Below, piece by piece: positions 1 through 6,433 of a DNA stretch of 64,000 bases. The first letter of the stretch is position 1, and each line of letters starts with the position of its first letter. A model generated the notes under the pieces. It saw only the letters and a program-made list of their open reading frames with translations, was not told the DNA's origin and did not search any database. Made by a program: the position numbers and the translations under genes. The DNA is from Streptococcus infantis. Its GTDB lineage: Bacteria > Bacillota > Bacilli > Lactobacillales > Streptococcaceae. The DNA lies in contig NZ_CP046525.1 in NCBI RefSeq assembly GCF_021497965.1, positions 992,001 through 1,056,000 of the forward strand, given 5' to 3'.

Positions 1-213
1 AAAGGACTAACTACCTATAACGGAGATTTGGCAGTTATCGCATACGGAGACCGTTCTTACTTCAAAAAGATATATACCGAAAACGGACGCTTACGCCTTG
101 TGTCGCTCAATGACAAGTATGAGGACATTATCCTAGACTTCCCACCAGCCGAAGACACACATATCAAGATTTTTGCTGTAGTTGGGGTGTATAGAGGAGG
201 TGTTACCTATTGA
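1..213 (+). CDS. S24-family phage repressor, C-terminal fragment (5' end outside window)
   Basis: The frame is open from base 1 to the stop at 211-213, so only about 70 C-terminal residues are present. The segment reads GDLAVIAYGDRSYFKKIY, then a beta-rich tail ending VVGVYRGG. This is the layout of the LexA/CI-type S24 peptidase fold, in which a Lys after the GD-x-V strand is the general base of a Ser/Lys autocleavage dyad; the matching Ser would lie upstream of the window. In temperate phages such a repressor holds lysogeny and is inactivated during SOS. Its gene runs toward the integrase, as in a lysogeny module. The stop overlaps the next start (TTGA), so translation is probably coupled. 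Family call fairly firm; DNA-binding domain not visible. Confidence 0.75.
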   Translation, partial: KGLTTYNGDLAVIAYGDRSYFKKIYTENGRLRLVSLNDKYEDIILDFPPAEDTHIKIFAVVGVYRGGVTY

Positions 214-1100
214 GTCGTCAACCAAAATGGAACAATAGAAAACTTGTCAATCATCTAGCTTCTAAAGATGTTACCTTCAACAACATTTCTATAGGTCAAG
301 CAATAACTTTCTTAGACAAGAATAACTACTACTACAAGCTGGCTGCCTTCAGGAAAAACTTTAAAAAGAAAGATGGTAAATATGTGGATTTAGACTTCTC
401 GTATTTACAGGATCTTGCATCTCTTGATATGAAAATCAGAGGTATACTTTTAAATATAGCAATCGATGTGGAACATTTTATTAAGGTTGAGCTTTCTCGC
501 CAAATAAACAATAATCCGCAAGAAGATGGATATAGCATTCTGACTGAGTTTAAAAACTCGCAATACAATAAATATTACGAGTTTACTAAGAAGAAATTTA
601 GAGAATCACGTTATCAAAACGCTATGTTTAATAAAAGAAAACATGATTATCCATATTGGGCACTGCTAGAACATATGGATTATGGTTGTCTCATTAAATT
701 CGTTACTTTTTACTACCAAAAACATGGATGTAAATCATTGAAAAAAGCTTCAGAATTAGGCGATGGAGCTAGACATATAAGGAACGCCTGTGCCCATAAT
801 AGCGTTTTACTACTTAATGTGTTTGAAAAGAACGATAAACTATCAAACGTTAACGCTGTTATTACTACTTTTGCAAAACAAGTCGATGTAATCAAATATA
901 AAAACTATAAGAAAGTAAACGATTTGATTTCACTTCTAGTATTAGCTAAGACTTATTGCTCTCCTGCAGTACTACAGTACCAAAAACAAGCTATAAACAA
1001 TTTTATAGCACGCTGCCAGAGGAATCAATTGGCTTATGCTAAAAATGTGGAGTTAACAAAAATGATGATCGTATTCAAAAAAATCGTTGACATCTTATAA
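210..1100 (+). CDS. Abi_2 / AbiD-AbiF-like abortive infection protein with HEPN motif
   Basis: This 296-residue protein begins at a TTG that overlaps the repressor stop; the strong ribosome site GAGGAGG at 194-200 decides the start. Sequence character (helical, Lys-rich, early YYKLAAFRKNF block, DYGCLIKF, then HIRNACAHNSVLL) fits the Abi_2 family (AbiD/AbiF of lactococci). The R-x4-H signature R191-N-A-C-A-H196 is the HEPN nuclease motif. HEPN proteins of this kind are generally RNases that stop growth on phage infection. The target and trigger here are unknown. Coupling to the repressor means it should be made in the lysogen, fitting a role in excluding other phages. No antitoxin gene is evident next to it. 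Family assignment good; defence function inferred. Confidence 0.8.
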   Translation: MSRQPKWNNRKLVNHLASKDVTFNNISIGQAITFLDKNNYYYKLAAFRKNFKKKDGKYVDLDFSYLQDLASLDMKIRGILLNIAIDVEHFIKVELSRQINNNPQEDGYSILTEFKNSQYNKYYEFTKKKFRESRYQNAMFNKRKHDYPYWALLEHMDYGCLIKFVTFYYQKHGCKSLKKASELGDGARHIRNACAHNSVLLLNVFEKNDKLSNVNAVITTFAKQVDVIKYKNYKKVNDLISLLVLAKTYCSPAVLQYQKQAINNFIARCQRNQLAYAKNVELTKMMIVFKKIVDIL

Positions 1101-1345
1101 AGAATTTGATACTATGGATATAGTGTAAGACTGATTTAGTTCAGCGCCCTATAAAAAATGCGTGCATTTACAAGGGAGTCCATACCATAGAAAAAGTCGG
1201 CTAGAAACTAGTCGACTTTTACTGTTTTTAGGAAATATATTATATAAAGGCCGTAACTGTTTCCAAACACGAGCAAATTAAACAAGCAAACACAATCAGC
1301 AATAACGCCCTTTTCAATAAAAAGAAAGATTATAGGAACTCAACA
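1101..1345 (+). other. Intergenic region with possible structured RNA and remnant reading frame
   Basis: Downstream of the abi gene lie short complementary blocks: CTATGG near 1113 against CCATAG at 1185-1190, CCCT near 1148 against AGGG near 1173, and the self-complementary ATGC-GT-GCAT around 1159-1168. The terminator at 1192-1227 follows them. From about 1232 to 1345 a frame in phase with the zinc-ribbon gene stays open and reads like protein (for example VSKHEQIKQANTISNN), but it has no ATG, GTG or TTG start. It may be the remnant of a longer gene or a deletion joint. Confidence 0.35.
1192..1227 (+). terminator. Rho-independent terminator after the repressor-abi unit
   Basis: A 13-bp stem (1192-1204 with 1208-1220, one G-U pair, AAA loop) ends in a T-rich stretch through 1227. 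The A-run on the other side may let it work in both directions. Confidence 0.7.
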
Positions 1346-1582
1346 ATGAAAATTTGTTTAAGATGTCAGCATGAGAATGATGACCAAAATAATTACTGCA
1401 TTAAATGCGGTGCACCAATCAGAAATATTTGCACCAATAAAAAATGTTTAAATTGGGAGCAAGATGTTCTTTTGACTGATGAAGCTGCATTCTGTCCTCT
1501 CTGTGGTTCTGAAACCCTCTTCAAAGCCTACGGATTAGCATCTTCTTGGCTCGATGTCTCTGGAGAGGACCTACCGTTCTAA
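1346..1582 (+). CDS. Small double zinc-ribbon protein
   Basis: This 78-residue protein has four Cys pairs: CLRC and CIKC form a first ribbon, and CTNKKC and CPLC form a second, so two zinc-binding knuckles are likely. After them comes a short tail (KAYGLASSWLDV) without further motifs. The ATG has only a weak upstream GGA. Its stop overlaps the start of the next gene (TAATG), which points to translational coupling and joint function with the DUF3800 protein. Such ribbons often serve as nucleic-acid or protein-binding adaptors. The frame continues open about 38 codons upstream without a usual start, so the gene may be a truncated version of a longer one. Function not known. Confidence 0.6.
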   Translation: MKICLRCQHENDDQNNYCIKCGAPIRNICTNKKCLNWEQDVLLTDEAAFCPLCGSETLFKAYGLASSWLDVSGEDLPF

Positions 1583-2316
1583 TGTATCTGCTATATATTG
1601 ACGAATCAGGTACCAAAGATTTACACCGAGGAGAAAATAACAAAGAGGGAAACTCGGAATACTTTGTCATAGGGGCTGTTCTTATCAAGACAGAAGATTT
1701 AAGTGATATAGAAGAAAAGATACTAGAAATAAAAAAAGAGTATTATAAAGATCCTTATAAAGAATTGAAATCAACCGTTAAAGCTAAAGATTTAAAGACT
1801 GGTAAAGATAGAGATAAATTTCTTAAAGCTATTCACAATCAAATAGCCAACTCTTCTTGTCATTGCTTCGGCTCTCAAATTCATAAGCAAACGTTACAAA
1901 ACAACGAGATACTAAAAAACAAAGATGAAATCTATAAACTTTGTTTTCAATATCTCTTATCAGCAGTTAATAGCTTCATGAGACATAATAATATCAATGA
2001 GTCTGTGACAGTATTTATTGATCGCATTGATTCTCACCATAATAAGAAGGTTTATGTTGCATACAAAGAAGCAATCCAGAGTAAAGCTATTGATTTTATA
2101 GGATTTGATGAGAAACATTTTTCTCCTTCTATTAATTTTGTTGACTCTGAGTTCACTATAGGTGTTCAACTAGCTGACCTTGTAGCTGGCGCACTGTGGA
2201 GAGGTGTCGAAAGACAACAAAAAACATACTCACAAATGCTGCAAGTACGTTTCCCGGTAGATTCAAATAATCAATTTATTGGATTTAGCTATCAAAGATG
2301 CGAAGAATGGAAATAA
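1582..2316 (+). CDS. DUF3800 domain protein (RNase H-like fold predicted)
   Basis: The start chosen is the ATG at 1582, because it directly gives the family's N-terminal MYLLYIDESG and has GGAGAGGA at 1561-1568 as ribosome site; a further upstream ATG at 1546 would run through the zinc-ribbon gene. The 244-residue product shows conserved acidic spots of DUF3800: D7-E8 in YIDESG, an ELK segment near residue 51, FIDRID, and QLADLVAGALWRG near the C-terminus. The family is thought to have an RNase H/integrase-like catalytic fold, but its reaction is not established. It overlaps the zinc-ribbon gene by one base and its stop abuts the end of a convergent small RNA. Location in a lysogeny module suggests accessory or defence cargo; that is inference. 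Confidence 0.75.
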   Translation: MYLLYIDESGTKDLHRGENNKEGNSEYFVIGAVLIKTEDLSDIEEKILEIKKEYYKDPYKELKSTVKAKDLKTGKDRDKFLKAIHNQIANSSCHCFGSQIHKQTLQNNEILKNKDEIYKLCFQYLLSAVNSFMRHNNINESVTVFIDRIDSHHNKKVYVAYKEAIQSKAIDFIGFDEKHFSPSINFVDSEFTIGVQLADLVAGALWRGVERQQKTYSQMLQVRFPVDSNNQFIGFSYQRCEEWK

Positions 2317-2414
2317 AAAAACGAACAGGGTAGCAGTAATTTCAACTGCAAGCTGACAAGGCATTTCACCCTTGCCACCCAGGCTATTCGGACCTAGACC
2401 ACTGTTCTTCCGTT
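2315..2414 (-). ncRNA. Candidate ~100-nt structured small RNA convergent with the DUF3800 gene
   Basis: A consensus promoter (TTGACA at 2450-2445, 18-bp spacer, TATAAT at 2426-2421) predicts a start near 2414. The transcript would end in seven U's at 2321-2315. Its ends pair: GAACAG (2407-2402) with CTGTTC (2328-2323), extended by GGT/ACC after one bulged U. Two inner hairpins are clear, GGCAAGG/CCTTGTC and GCAGT/ACTGC. There is no good reading frame. Surveys of structured RNAs have described motifs repeatedly found beside DUF3800 genes; from memory this arrangement resembles them, but I cannot test a match. It could be a guide, cofactor or antitoxin RNA, or an independent regulator. The existence of a transcript is well supported; its role is unknown. 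Confidence 0.65.
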
Positions 2415-2420
2415 AAAACA

Positions 2421-2450
2421 ATTATACACTATATAACTCTAATTTGTCAA
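2421..2450 (-). promoter_or_regulatory. Strong promoter of the small RNA
   Basis: TTGACA and TATAAT are both perfect consensus hexamers, spaced 18 bp, reading leftwards into the candidate RNA. Confidence 0.8.
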
Positions 2451-2483
2451 CAAAAATCCCCCACACTCGCCATCGCCAAGTTT

Positions 2484-2512
2484 TTGAGTGTGAGGAACAG
2501 CTAGTATATAAA
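2484..2512 (+). promoter_or_regulatory. Probable integrase promoter
   Basis: TTGAGT at 2484-2489 and TATAAA at 2507-2512 have a 17-bp spacer and read toward the integrase. A small hairpin (GGC/GCC with flanking A/T pairs, about 2512-2538) lies in the predicted leader before the GAGGTG ribosome site. The promoter is back to back with that of the small RNA, about 35 bp apart. Confidence 0.55.
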
Positions 2513-2572
2513 AAGGCATTAAAAAGCCCTTTTTACTATACCCATTTTACCAAGAAATGAGGTGAAAAGCAA

Positions 2573-3715
2573 ATGTGGATGGAAGAATTACCAAACGGTA
2601 AGTATAAATTTTTCGAGCGCTATAAGGACCCATATACAGAAAAATGGAAAAGAGTTTCTGTTACTCTGGACTCTGGTTCATCACGAGCAAAGAAAGAAGC
2701 TCAGAAATTACTAGATGAACGTATAGAAGAAACTTTACAGAATATACAATCAACAGATGTAACTTACCAACACGTTTTGGATGAATGGTGGACATTTTAC
2801 CAGAAAGAGATTAAGGGTAGTTCTATCAGCTCTCTTACAAGTAGCGTGAATGATTTTAAGGAAGCGTTCGATACAGAAATTAAAGTTAAGAATATAGACA
2901 CTAAATACATCCAGCGTTTTTTGAATGATCTAGATATTTCTCGTTCAAAACTAGAGCGCTATAAAATGATTTTAAATCTATCACTTGATTATGCAGTTAA
3001 TCTTGAATACATCAAAGACAACCCTGCAAGACGAGCAAAACTTCCAAAACAAATAAAGACAATCGAAGAATTAGAAAAAACAGAAAAGAAATTTTTAGAA
3101 GAGGAAGAATTAAAAAGATTACTAGAGGAATTATACAGAACAAAGAATACATATCGACTAGGATTGCTTGCAGAATTCATGGCATACAATGGTTGTCGAA
3201 TTGGTGAAGCTATTGCTATTAAACAAGAAAACATTGATTTCGATAACAAGACAGTAAAAATCCATGGCACTCTGGATAAAACAGTAGGTTATTCAAAAGG
3301 TCACAAAACAACTACTAAAACTGCTGCAAGCTTCAGAACCGTTTCTTTATCGAAAAGAGAAATTGAAATTTTAAAAGAGTTTATCTCAATAAATGAACTT
3401 TCTAAAAATACTCGAAAAACATTCAATGATCTTGGATTTATCTTTGTTACCAAAAACGGCATACCAATTCAAAACAATTCTTTCAATTTAGCAATCCAGA
3501 AAGCGAATAAACGTTTGAAAAATCCAATAGATAAACATCTTACTTCACATATATTCAGACATACTCTTGTTAGTAGACTAGCAGAAAATAATGTACCCCT
3601 AAAAGCAATCATGGCAAGAGTTGGTCACTCCGACTCTCGAACGACTAATAAAATCTATACACACGTTACTAAAAAGATGGATGATAATATCCTGGATTTG
3701 CTCGATTCTTTATAG
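2573..3715 (+). CDS. int: Tyrosine recombinase / phage integrase
   Basis: This 380-residue protein has the full layout of phage tyrosine integrases: an N-terminal AP2-like arm-binding segment (NGKYKFFERYKDPYTEKW), a SAM-like core-binding domain at roughly 62-145, and a catalytic domain from about 175. The catalytic set is visible: R209 in NGCRIGEA, H326-x-x-R329 in SHIFRHT, H352 in GHSDSRTT, and the nucleophile Y362 in KIYTHV. It would integrate and, with an excisionase, excise the element. It follows the lysogeny genes, is followed at once by tandem repeats, and ends about 85 bp from the hup stop, so this is the element's outer edge. Appears intact. Confidence 0.95.
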   Translation: MWMEELPNGKYKFFERYKDPYTEKWKRVSVTLDSGSSRAKKEAQKLLDERIEETLQNIQSTDVTYQHVLDEWWTFYQKEIKGSSISSLTSSVNDFKEAFDTEIKVKNIDTKYIQRFLNDLDISRSKLERYKMILNLSLDYAVNLEYIKDNPARRAKLPKQIKTIEELEKTEKKFLEEEELKRLLEELYRTKNTYRLGLLAEFMAYNGCRIGEAIAIKQENIDFDNKTVKIHGTLDKTVGYSKGHKTTTKTAASFRTVSLSKREIEILKEFISINELSKNTRKTFNDLGFIFVTKNGIPIQNNSFNLAIQKANKRLKNPIDKHLTSHIFRHTLVSRLAENNVPLKAIMARVGHSDSRTTNKIYTHVTKKMDDNILDLLDSL

Positions 3716-3737
3716 TTTGCCCCTTATTTGCCCCTTA
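3716..3737 (+). repeat. Tandem 11-bp repeat, candidate integrase arm sites / att region
   Basis: TTTGCCCCTTA occurs twice without a gap (3716-3726, 3727-3737) directly after the integrase stop. Tandem short repeats beside int are typical of arm-type binding sites. The attachment core is probably between here and the hup terminator, but the other element end is outside the window, so the core repeat cannot be defined. Confidence 0.45.
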
Positions 3738-3742
3738 TACAC

Positions 3743-3791
3743 AAAAAAAGCCTATCATACAAGCTCAAATGCTTGATATGACAGGCTTTTT
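3743..3791. terminator. Bidirectional terminator between int and hup
   Basis: A long imperfect stem joins AAAAAGCCT at 3745-3753 to AGGCTTTTT at 3783-3791, with T-runs on either strand. It serves hup on the minus strand and could end the element's transcript too. As a conserved hairpin at the element edge it may overlap the attachment core. Confidence 0.75.
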
Positions 3792-3800
3792 ATAGAATCA

Positions 3801-4076
3801 TTATTTAACTGCTTCTTTAAGAGCTTTACCAGCTTTGAATGCTGGAACTTTAGAAGCTTTGATTTTGATTTCTTTACCAGTTTGTGGGTTGCGACCTTTA
3901 CGAGCTGCACGTTTACGAACTTCAAAGTTACCAAAACCGATCAATTGAACTTTTTCACCAGCTGAAAGGAATTCAGTTACTGCTGCGAAAACAGCGTCAA
4001 CTGCTGCTGCTGAATCTTTCTTAGTCAATTCTGTAGCTTCTGCTACTTTAGCGATCAAATCTTGTTTGTTTGCCAT
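3801..4076 (-). CDS. hup: DNA-binding protein HU
   Basis: The 91-residue product starting [13 protein letters not shown] is a typical single streptococcal HU, a small basic dimer that bends and compacts DNA and supports replication and repair. Visible hallmarks are [21 protein letters not shown], the beta-arm with the RNPQTG tip that inserts into the minor groove, and the basic C-terminus [12 protein letters not shown] longer in-frame start exists upstream, but the ATG at 4076 has GGAGGA at 4086-4091 at ideal spacing and gives family length. It is monocistronic, with its own consensus promoter and terminator. The adjacent phage element has used its 3' side as insertion site. Confidence 0.97.
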   Translation of the reverse strand: MANKQDLIAKVAEATELTKKDSAAAVDAVFAAVTEFLSAGEKVQLIGFGNFEVRKRAARKGRNPQTGKEIKIKASKVPAFKAGKALKEAVK

Positions 4077-4117
4077 GTTAATGAATCCTCCAAAATTATT
4101 TCTAATTAACACTTATA

Positions 4118-4146
4118 ATCATAACCTAAAATTCCTTTTAGGTCAA
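4118..4146 (-). promoter_or_regulatory. hup promoter with internal inverted repeat
   Basis: TTGACC (4146-4141), 17-bp spacer and TATGAT (4123-4118). The spacer contains a perfect inverted repeat, CCTAAAA and TTTTAGG separated by 4 bp (4125-4142), a possible operator. Confidence 0.7.
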
Positions 4147-4183
4147 GTCAAAAACACCTTTTCTTTGATTTTTCTCAATTTTT

Positions 4184-5020
4184 TTAGGAATTATAATGAA
4201 TTAAGATAGCCCAGGCGTTTTCTCCGGTATGAGTTTGGATAATAGAACCAGTTTCTAGGACTGAAATTGGCTTTTCAACGTATGGTTGAAGCACCGCTTT
4301 CATCTCATTTGCCCATTCGTTAGTACCAGCATATGAAATGCCAATCTCGGCAACTGAACGATGTGACAAAGTCTCTACTAGTTCATCCAACCATTTTTTA
4401 AAAGTTTTTGCACCACGTCCCTTCACAATAGGTTGAAGTTCGTTATTTTTCATTTGCATCACTACACGAATATTAAGCAGTGAGCTCAACAAACCTGTTA
4501 CACGACCAATACGTCCACCTTTAACAAGGTTTTCTAAAGTAGAAACACCGATATAAAGTTCTGTGTGATTTTTAACGTCTTCTACATGTGCTAAGATAGT
4601 TTCTAGGTCTTTACCTTCTTTAGCTAATCTAGCTGCTTCTACAACTTGAAACTTCAATGCTTGGTCTGTATAAGAGCTATCTAAAACAGTGACATCAGCC
4701 GATGAAAGGCTTGCTCCTTGGCGAGCTGCTTCTACTGTACCTGATAGAGCATGAGACATGTGAATCGCAAGAACCTGACTACCATCTTTGCCTAAGTCAT
4801 CAAATATTTCTGCAAAGAGTCCCACAGGTGGTTGACTAGTCTTAGGAAGATTTTTACTTGCTTGCATCAAACGAAGGAATTCACCTTCTTCAAGATCCGC
4901 ATCTGAATAGAGGACACTATCAATCATTACAGATAGAGGCACAACTGTAATATCTAGTTCTTTGACCACTTCTGGTTCAATGGTAACAGACGAATCCGTT
5001 ACAATTTTTACTTTTGTCAT
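4184..5020 (-). CDS. DegV family protein (fatty-acid binding, FakB-type)
   Basis: The 278-residue protein has the DegV fold signature: N-terminal [10 protein letters not shown], then [10 protein letters not shown], the TSQPPVG loop and the HMSHALSGT segment. These loops cradle a bound fatty acid. FakB-type DegV proteins present exogenous fatty acids to the kinase FakA for acyl-phosphate formation and phospholipid synthesis; no fakA is in this window. Length is standard. It stands alone between hup and the TPR gene; an extended -10 (TGATATAAT, hexamer at 5079-5074) lies about 55 bp upstream and the ribosome site is weak. Which FakB paralogue it is, and its acyl preference, cannot be read from sequence here. 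Confidence 0.9.
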   Translation of the reverse strand: MTKVKIVTDSSVTIEPEVVKELDITVVPLSVMIDSVLYSDADLEEGEFLRLMQASKNLPKTSQPPVGLFAEIFDDLGKDGSQVLAIHMSHALSGTVEAARQGASLSSADVTVLDSSYTDQALKFQVVEAARLAKEGKDLETILAHVEDVKNHTELYIGVSTLENLVKGGRIGRVTGLLSSLLNIRVVMQMKNNELQPIVKGRGAKTFKKWLDELVETLSHRSVAEIGISYAGTNEWANEMKAVLQPYVEKPISVLETGSIIQTHTGENAWAILIHYNS

Positions 5021-5073
5021 AATTCAAATCTTTCTATTTTCAAATTTTGTGATTATTCTACTTAACTATAACA

Positions 5074-5079
5074 ATTATA
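5074..5079 (-). promoter_or_regulatory. Extended -10 element for degV
   Basis: TATAAT preceded by TGA gives an extended -10 motif; no good -35 is seen. Confidence 0.45.
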
Positions 5080-5160
5080 TCAAAAAATAACTAAAAATTC
5101 ATACTGTTTCTATCTATTTTGATTGCTTATTCTTAATTTATTTTTTAGACATGTTTGCAA

Positions 5161-5193
5161 AAAAATAACCGCCTGTTTAAAGGCGATTATTTT
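5161..5193 (-). terminator. Terminator of the AI-2E/TPR unit
   Basis: AAAATAAYCGCC-type arms (5162-5173 with the segment ending 5193) enclose a short loop, just after the TPR stop. Confidence 0.65.
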
Positions 5194-5200
5194 AATTATC

Positions 5201-6433
5201 TTAAATGAGATGATTATACAATTCTTGCATCTGAATATCATCTGGAACTAGATCAAGATAGGCCTGAATGTATTCTTTTGCTTCTTCTAACTTCCCTAGT
5301 TCTCTTAATAAATAAATGTATTGTTCCAAGAACTCCGGATTATCCTTCAATTCTGTAGCAAGTTCCTTATAAAGCTCGTAAGCCGCTTCCAATTCTTCGG
5401 TTTCTTGATAGCTACGGGCAATCATCCATTTTGTTAAGAGGTTTTCAGGTTCATACGCTTCTAAGGCTAAAATATCTTCATATCTCTCTTGCTCTTGGTA
5501 GATGGTCGCTAAGCGCAATAAAATTTCTTCCTGGTCATCAGCATTCTCTTGTGCTTTCAAAAGATAAGCTTCGGCTTGTTCTGGCTGATGCAATTCATAA
5601 GATAACTGTGATGCAAGGAGCAACAAACGTGTTTCAAAAGGATTTTTTGCCAAACCCTGTTGAGCAATTTTAAGAGCTTCTTCCGTTTGATGTTCCTTAT
5701 GGAGTGCCTGGCTATAGCCATACTCATATCCTTCGAAATCTGGAGAAATCGTATCTAACTGCTTAAAGTATAAGGCTGCTTTTTGATAATCTTCTTGATC
5801 AAAATAGAGACTTGCCAGTTCATAGGCCGTTTGCTCGTCATATTCTAGTTCCAAGGCTTTTTCAAGAAATTCAATAGCAGATTCGAATTTTCCAAGTCGT
5901 GTATATGCAAGGCCTATTCTCTGATAGGTTGAAATTCCAGTTTGATCATAGATAATGCGGTTATCTAGTTTGGCATAGCCCTGAATAGCTTCTAAATCGT
6001 TTCCTAGCTCACTATCTAGCTCTGCTAGTCCAAATATCAAGAGAGGATCATCAGAGTAGTTACGAGCTTCTAAAAGCTTCTCACGCGCAACATCTGTCAA
6101 TCCTTCCATCTGATATAAATCAGCCTTTAAGGCAAGAGCTGATACATACCATTCGCTGTCTAGCCCGATATTTTCTAGATAGTCAAAGGCTTCCTCAATC
6201 AATCCATCTTCACCAGCTATTGCAGCTAGATTGATGTAGACTTCTGGGAATTTCGGTGCTAATTTCTCATAAATTTGTGCTGCCTGTGGGTAGAAACCAA
6301 TCCCTTCGAGATATGCAGCAAGTTCAAGAAGCACTTCATCTGAGTCTTCTTCTAAAGCTTTATTGAAATATGAATCTGTGCTTGTTAAGTCCTGTTGTTC
6401 TAAGGCTTCAAGCATTTGTTGACTATTGTTCAC
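5201..6433 (-). CDS. Tetratricopeptide repeat protein
   Basis: The 410-residue acidic protein is built almost wholly of TPR helices. Recognisable units include YPQAAQIYEKLAPKFPEVYINLA, LAYTRLGKFESAIEFLEKALELE and LASLYFDQEDYQKAALYFKQL; about ten repeats can be counted. TPR arrays are protein-protein interaction scaffolds. There is no signal peptide, so it should act in the cytoplasm. Its start overlaps the end of the upstream AI-2E membrane protein gene by 11 bp, so the two are co-translated and may work together, but no partner is known. The streptococcal family is conserved and uncharacterised as far as I know. Confidence 0.88.
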   Translation of the reverse strand: MNNSQQMLEALEQQDLTSTDSYFNKALEEDSDEVLLELAAYLEGIGFYPQAAQIYEKLAPKFPEVYINLAAIAGEDGLIEEAFDYLENIGLDSEWYVSALALKADLYQMEGLTDVAREKLLEARNYSDDPLLIFGLAELDSELGNDLEAIQGYAKLDNRIIYDQTGISTYQRIGLAYTRLGKFESAIEFLEKALELEYDEQTAYELASLYFDQEDYQKAALYFKQLDTISPDFEGYEYGYSQALHKEHQTEEALKIAQQGLAKNPFETRLLLLASQLSYELHQPEQAEAYLLKAQENADDQEEILLRLATIYQEQERYEDILALEAYEPENLLTKWMIARSYQETEELEAAYELYKELATELKDNPEFLEQYIYLLRELGKLEEAKEYIQAYLDLVPDDIQMQELYNHLI

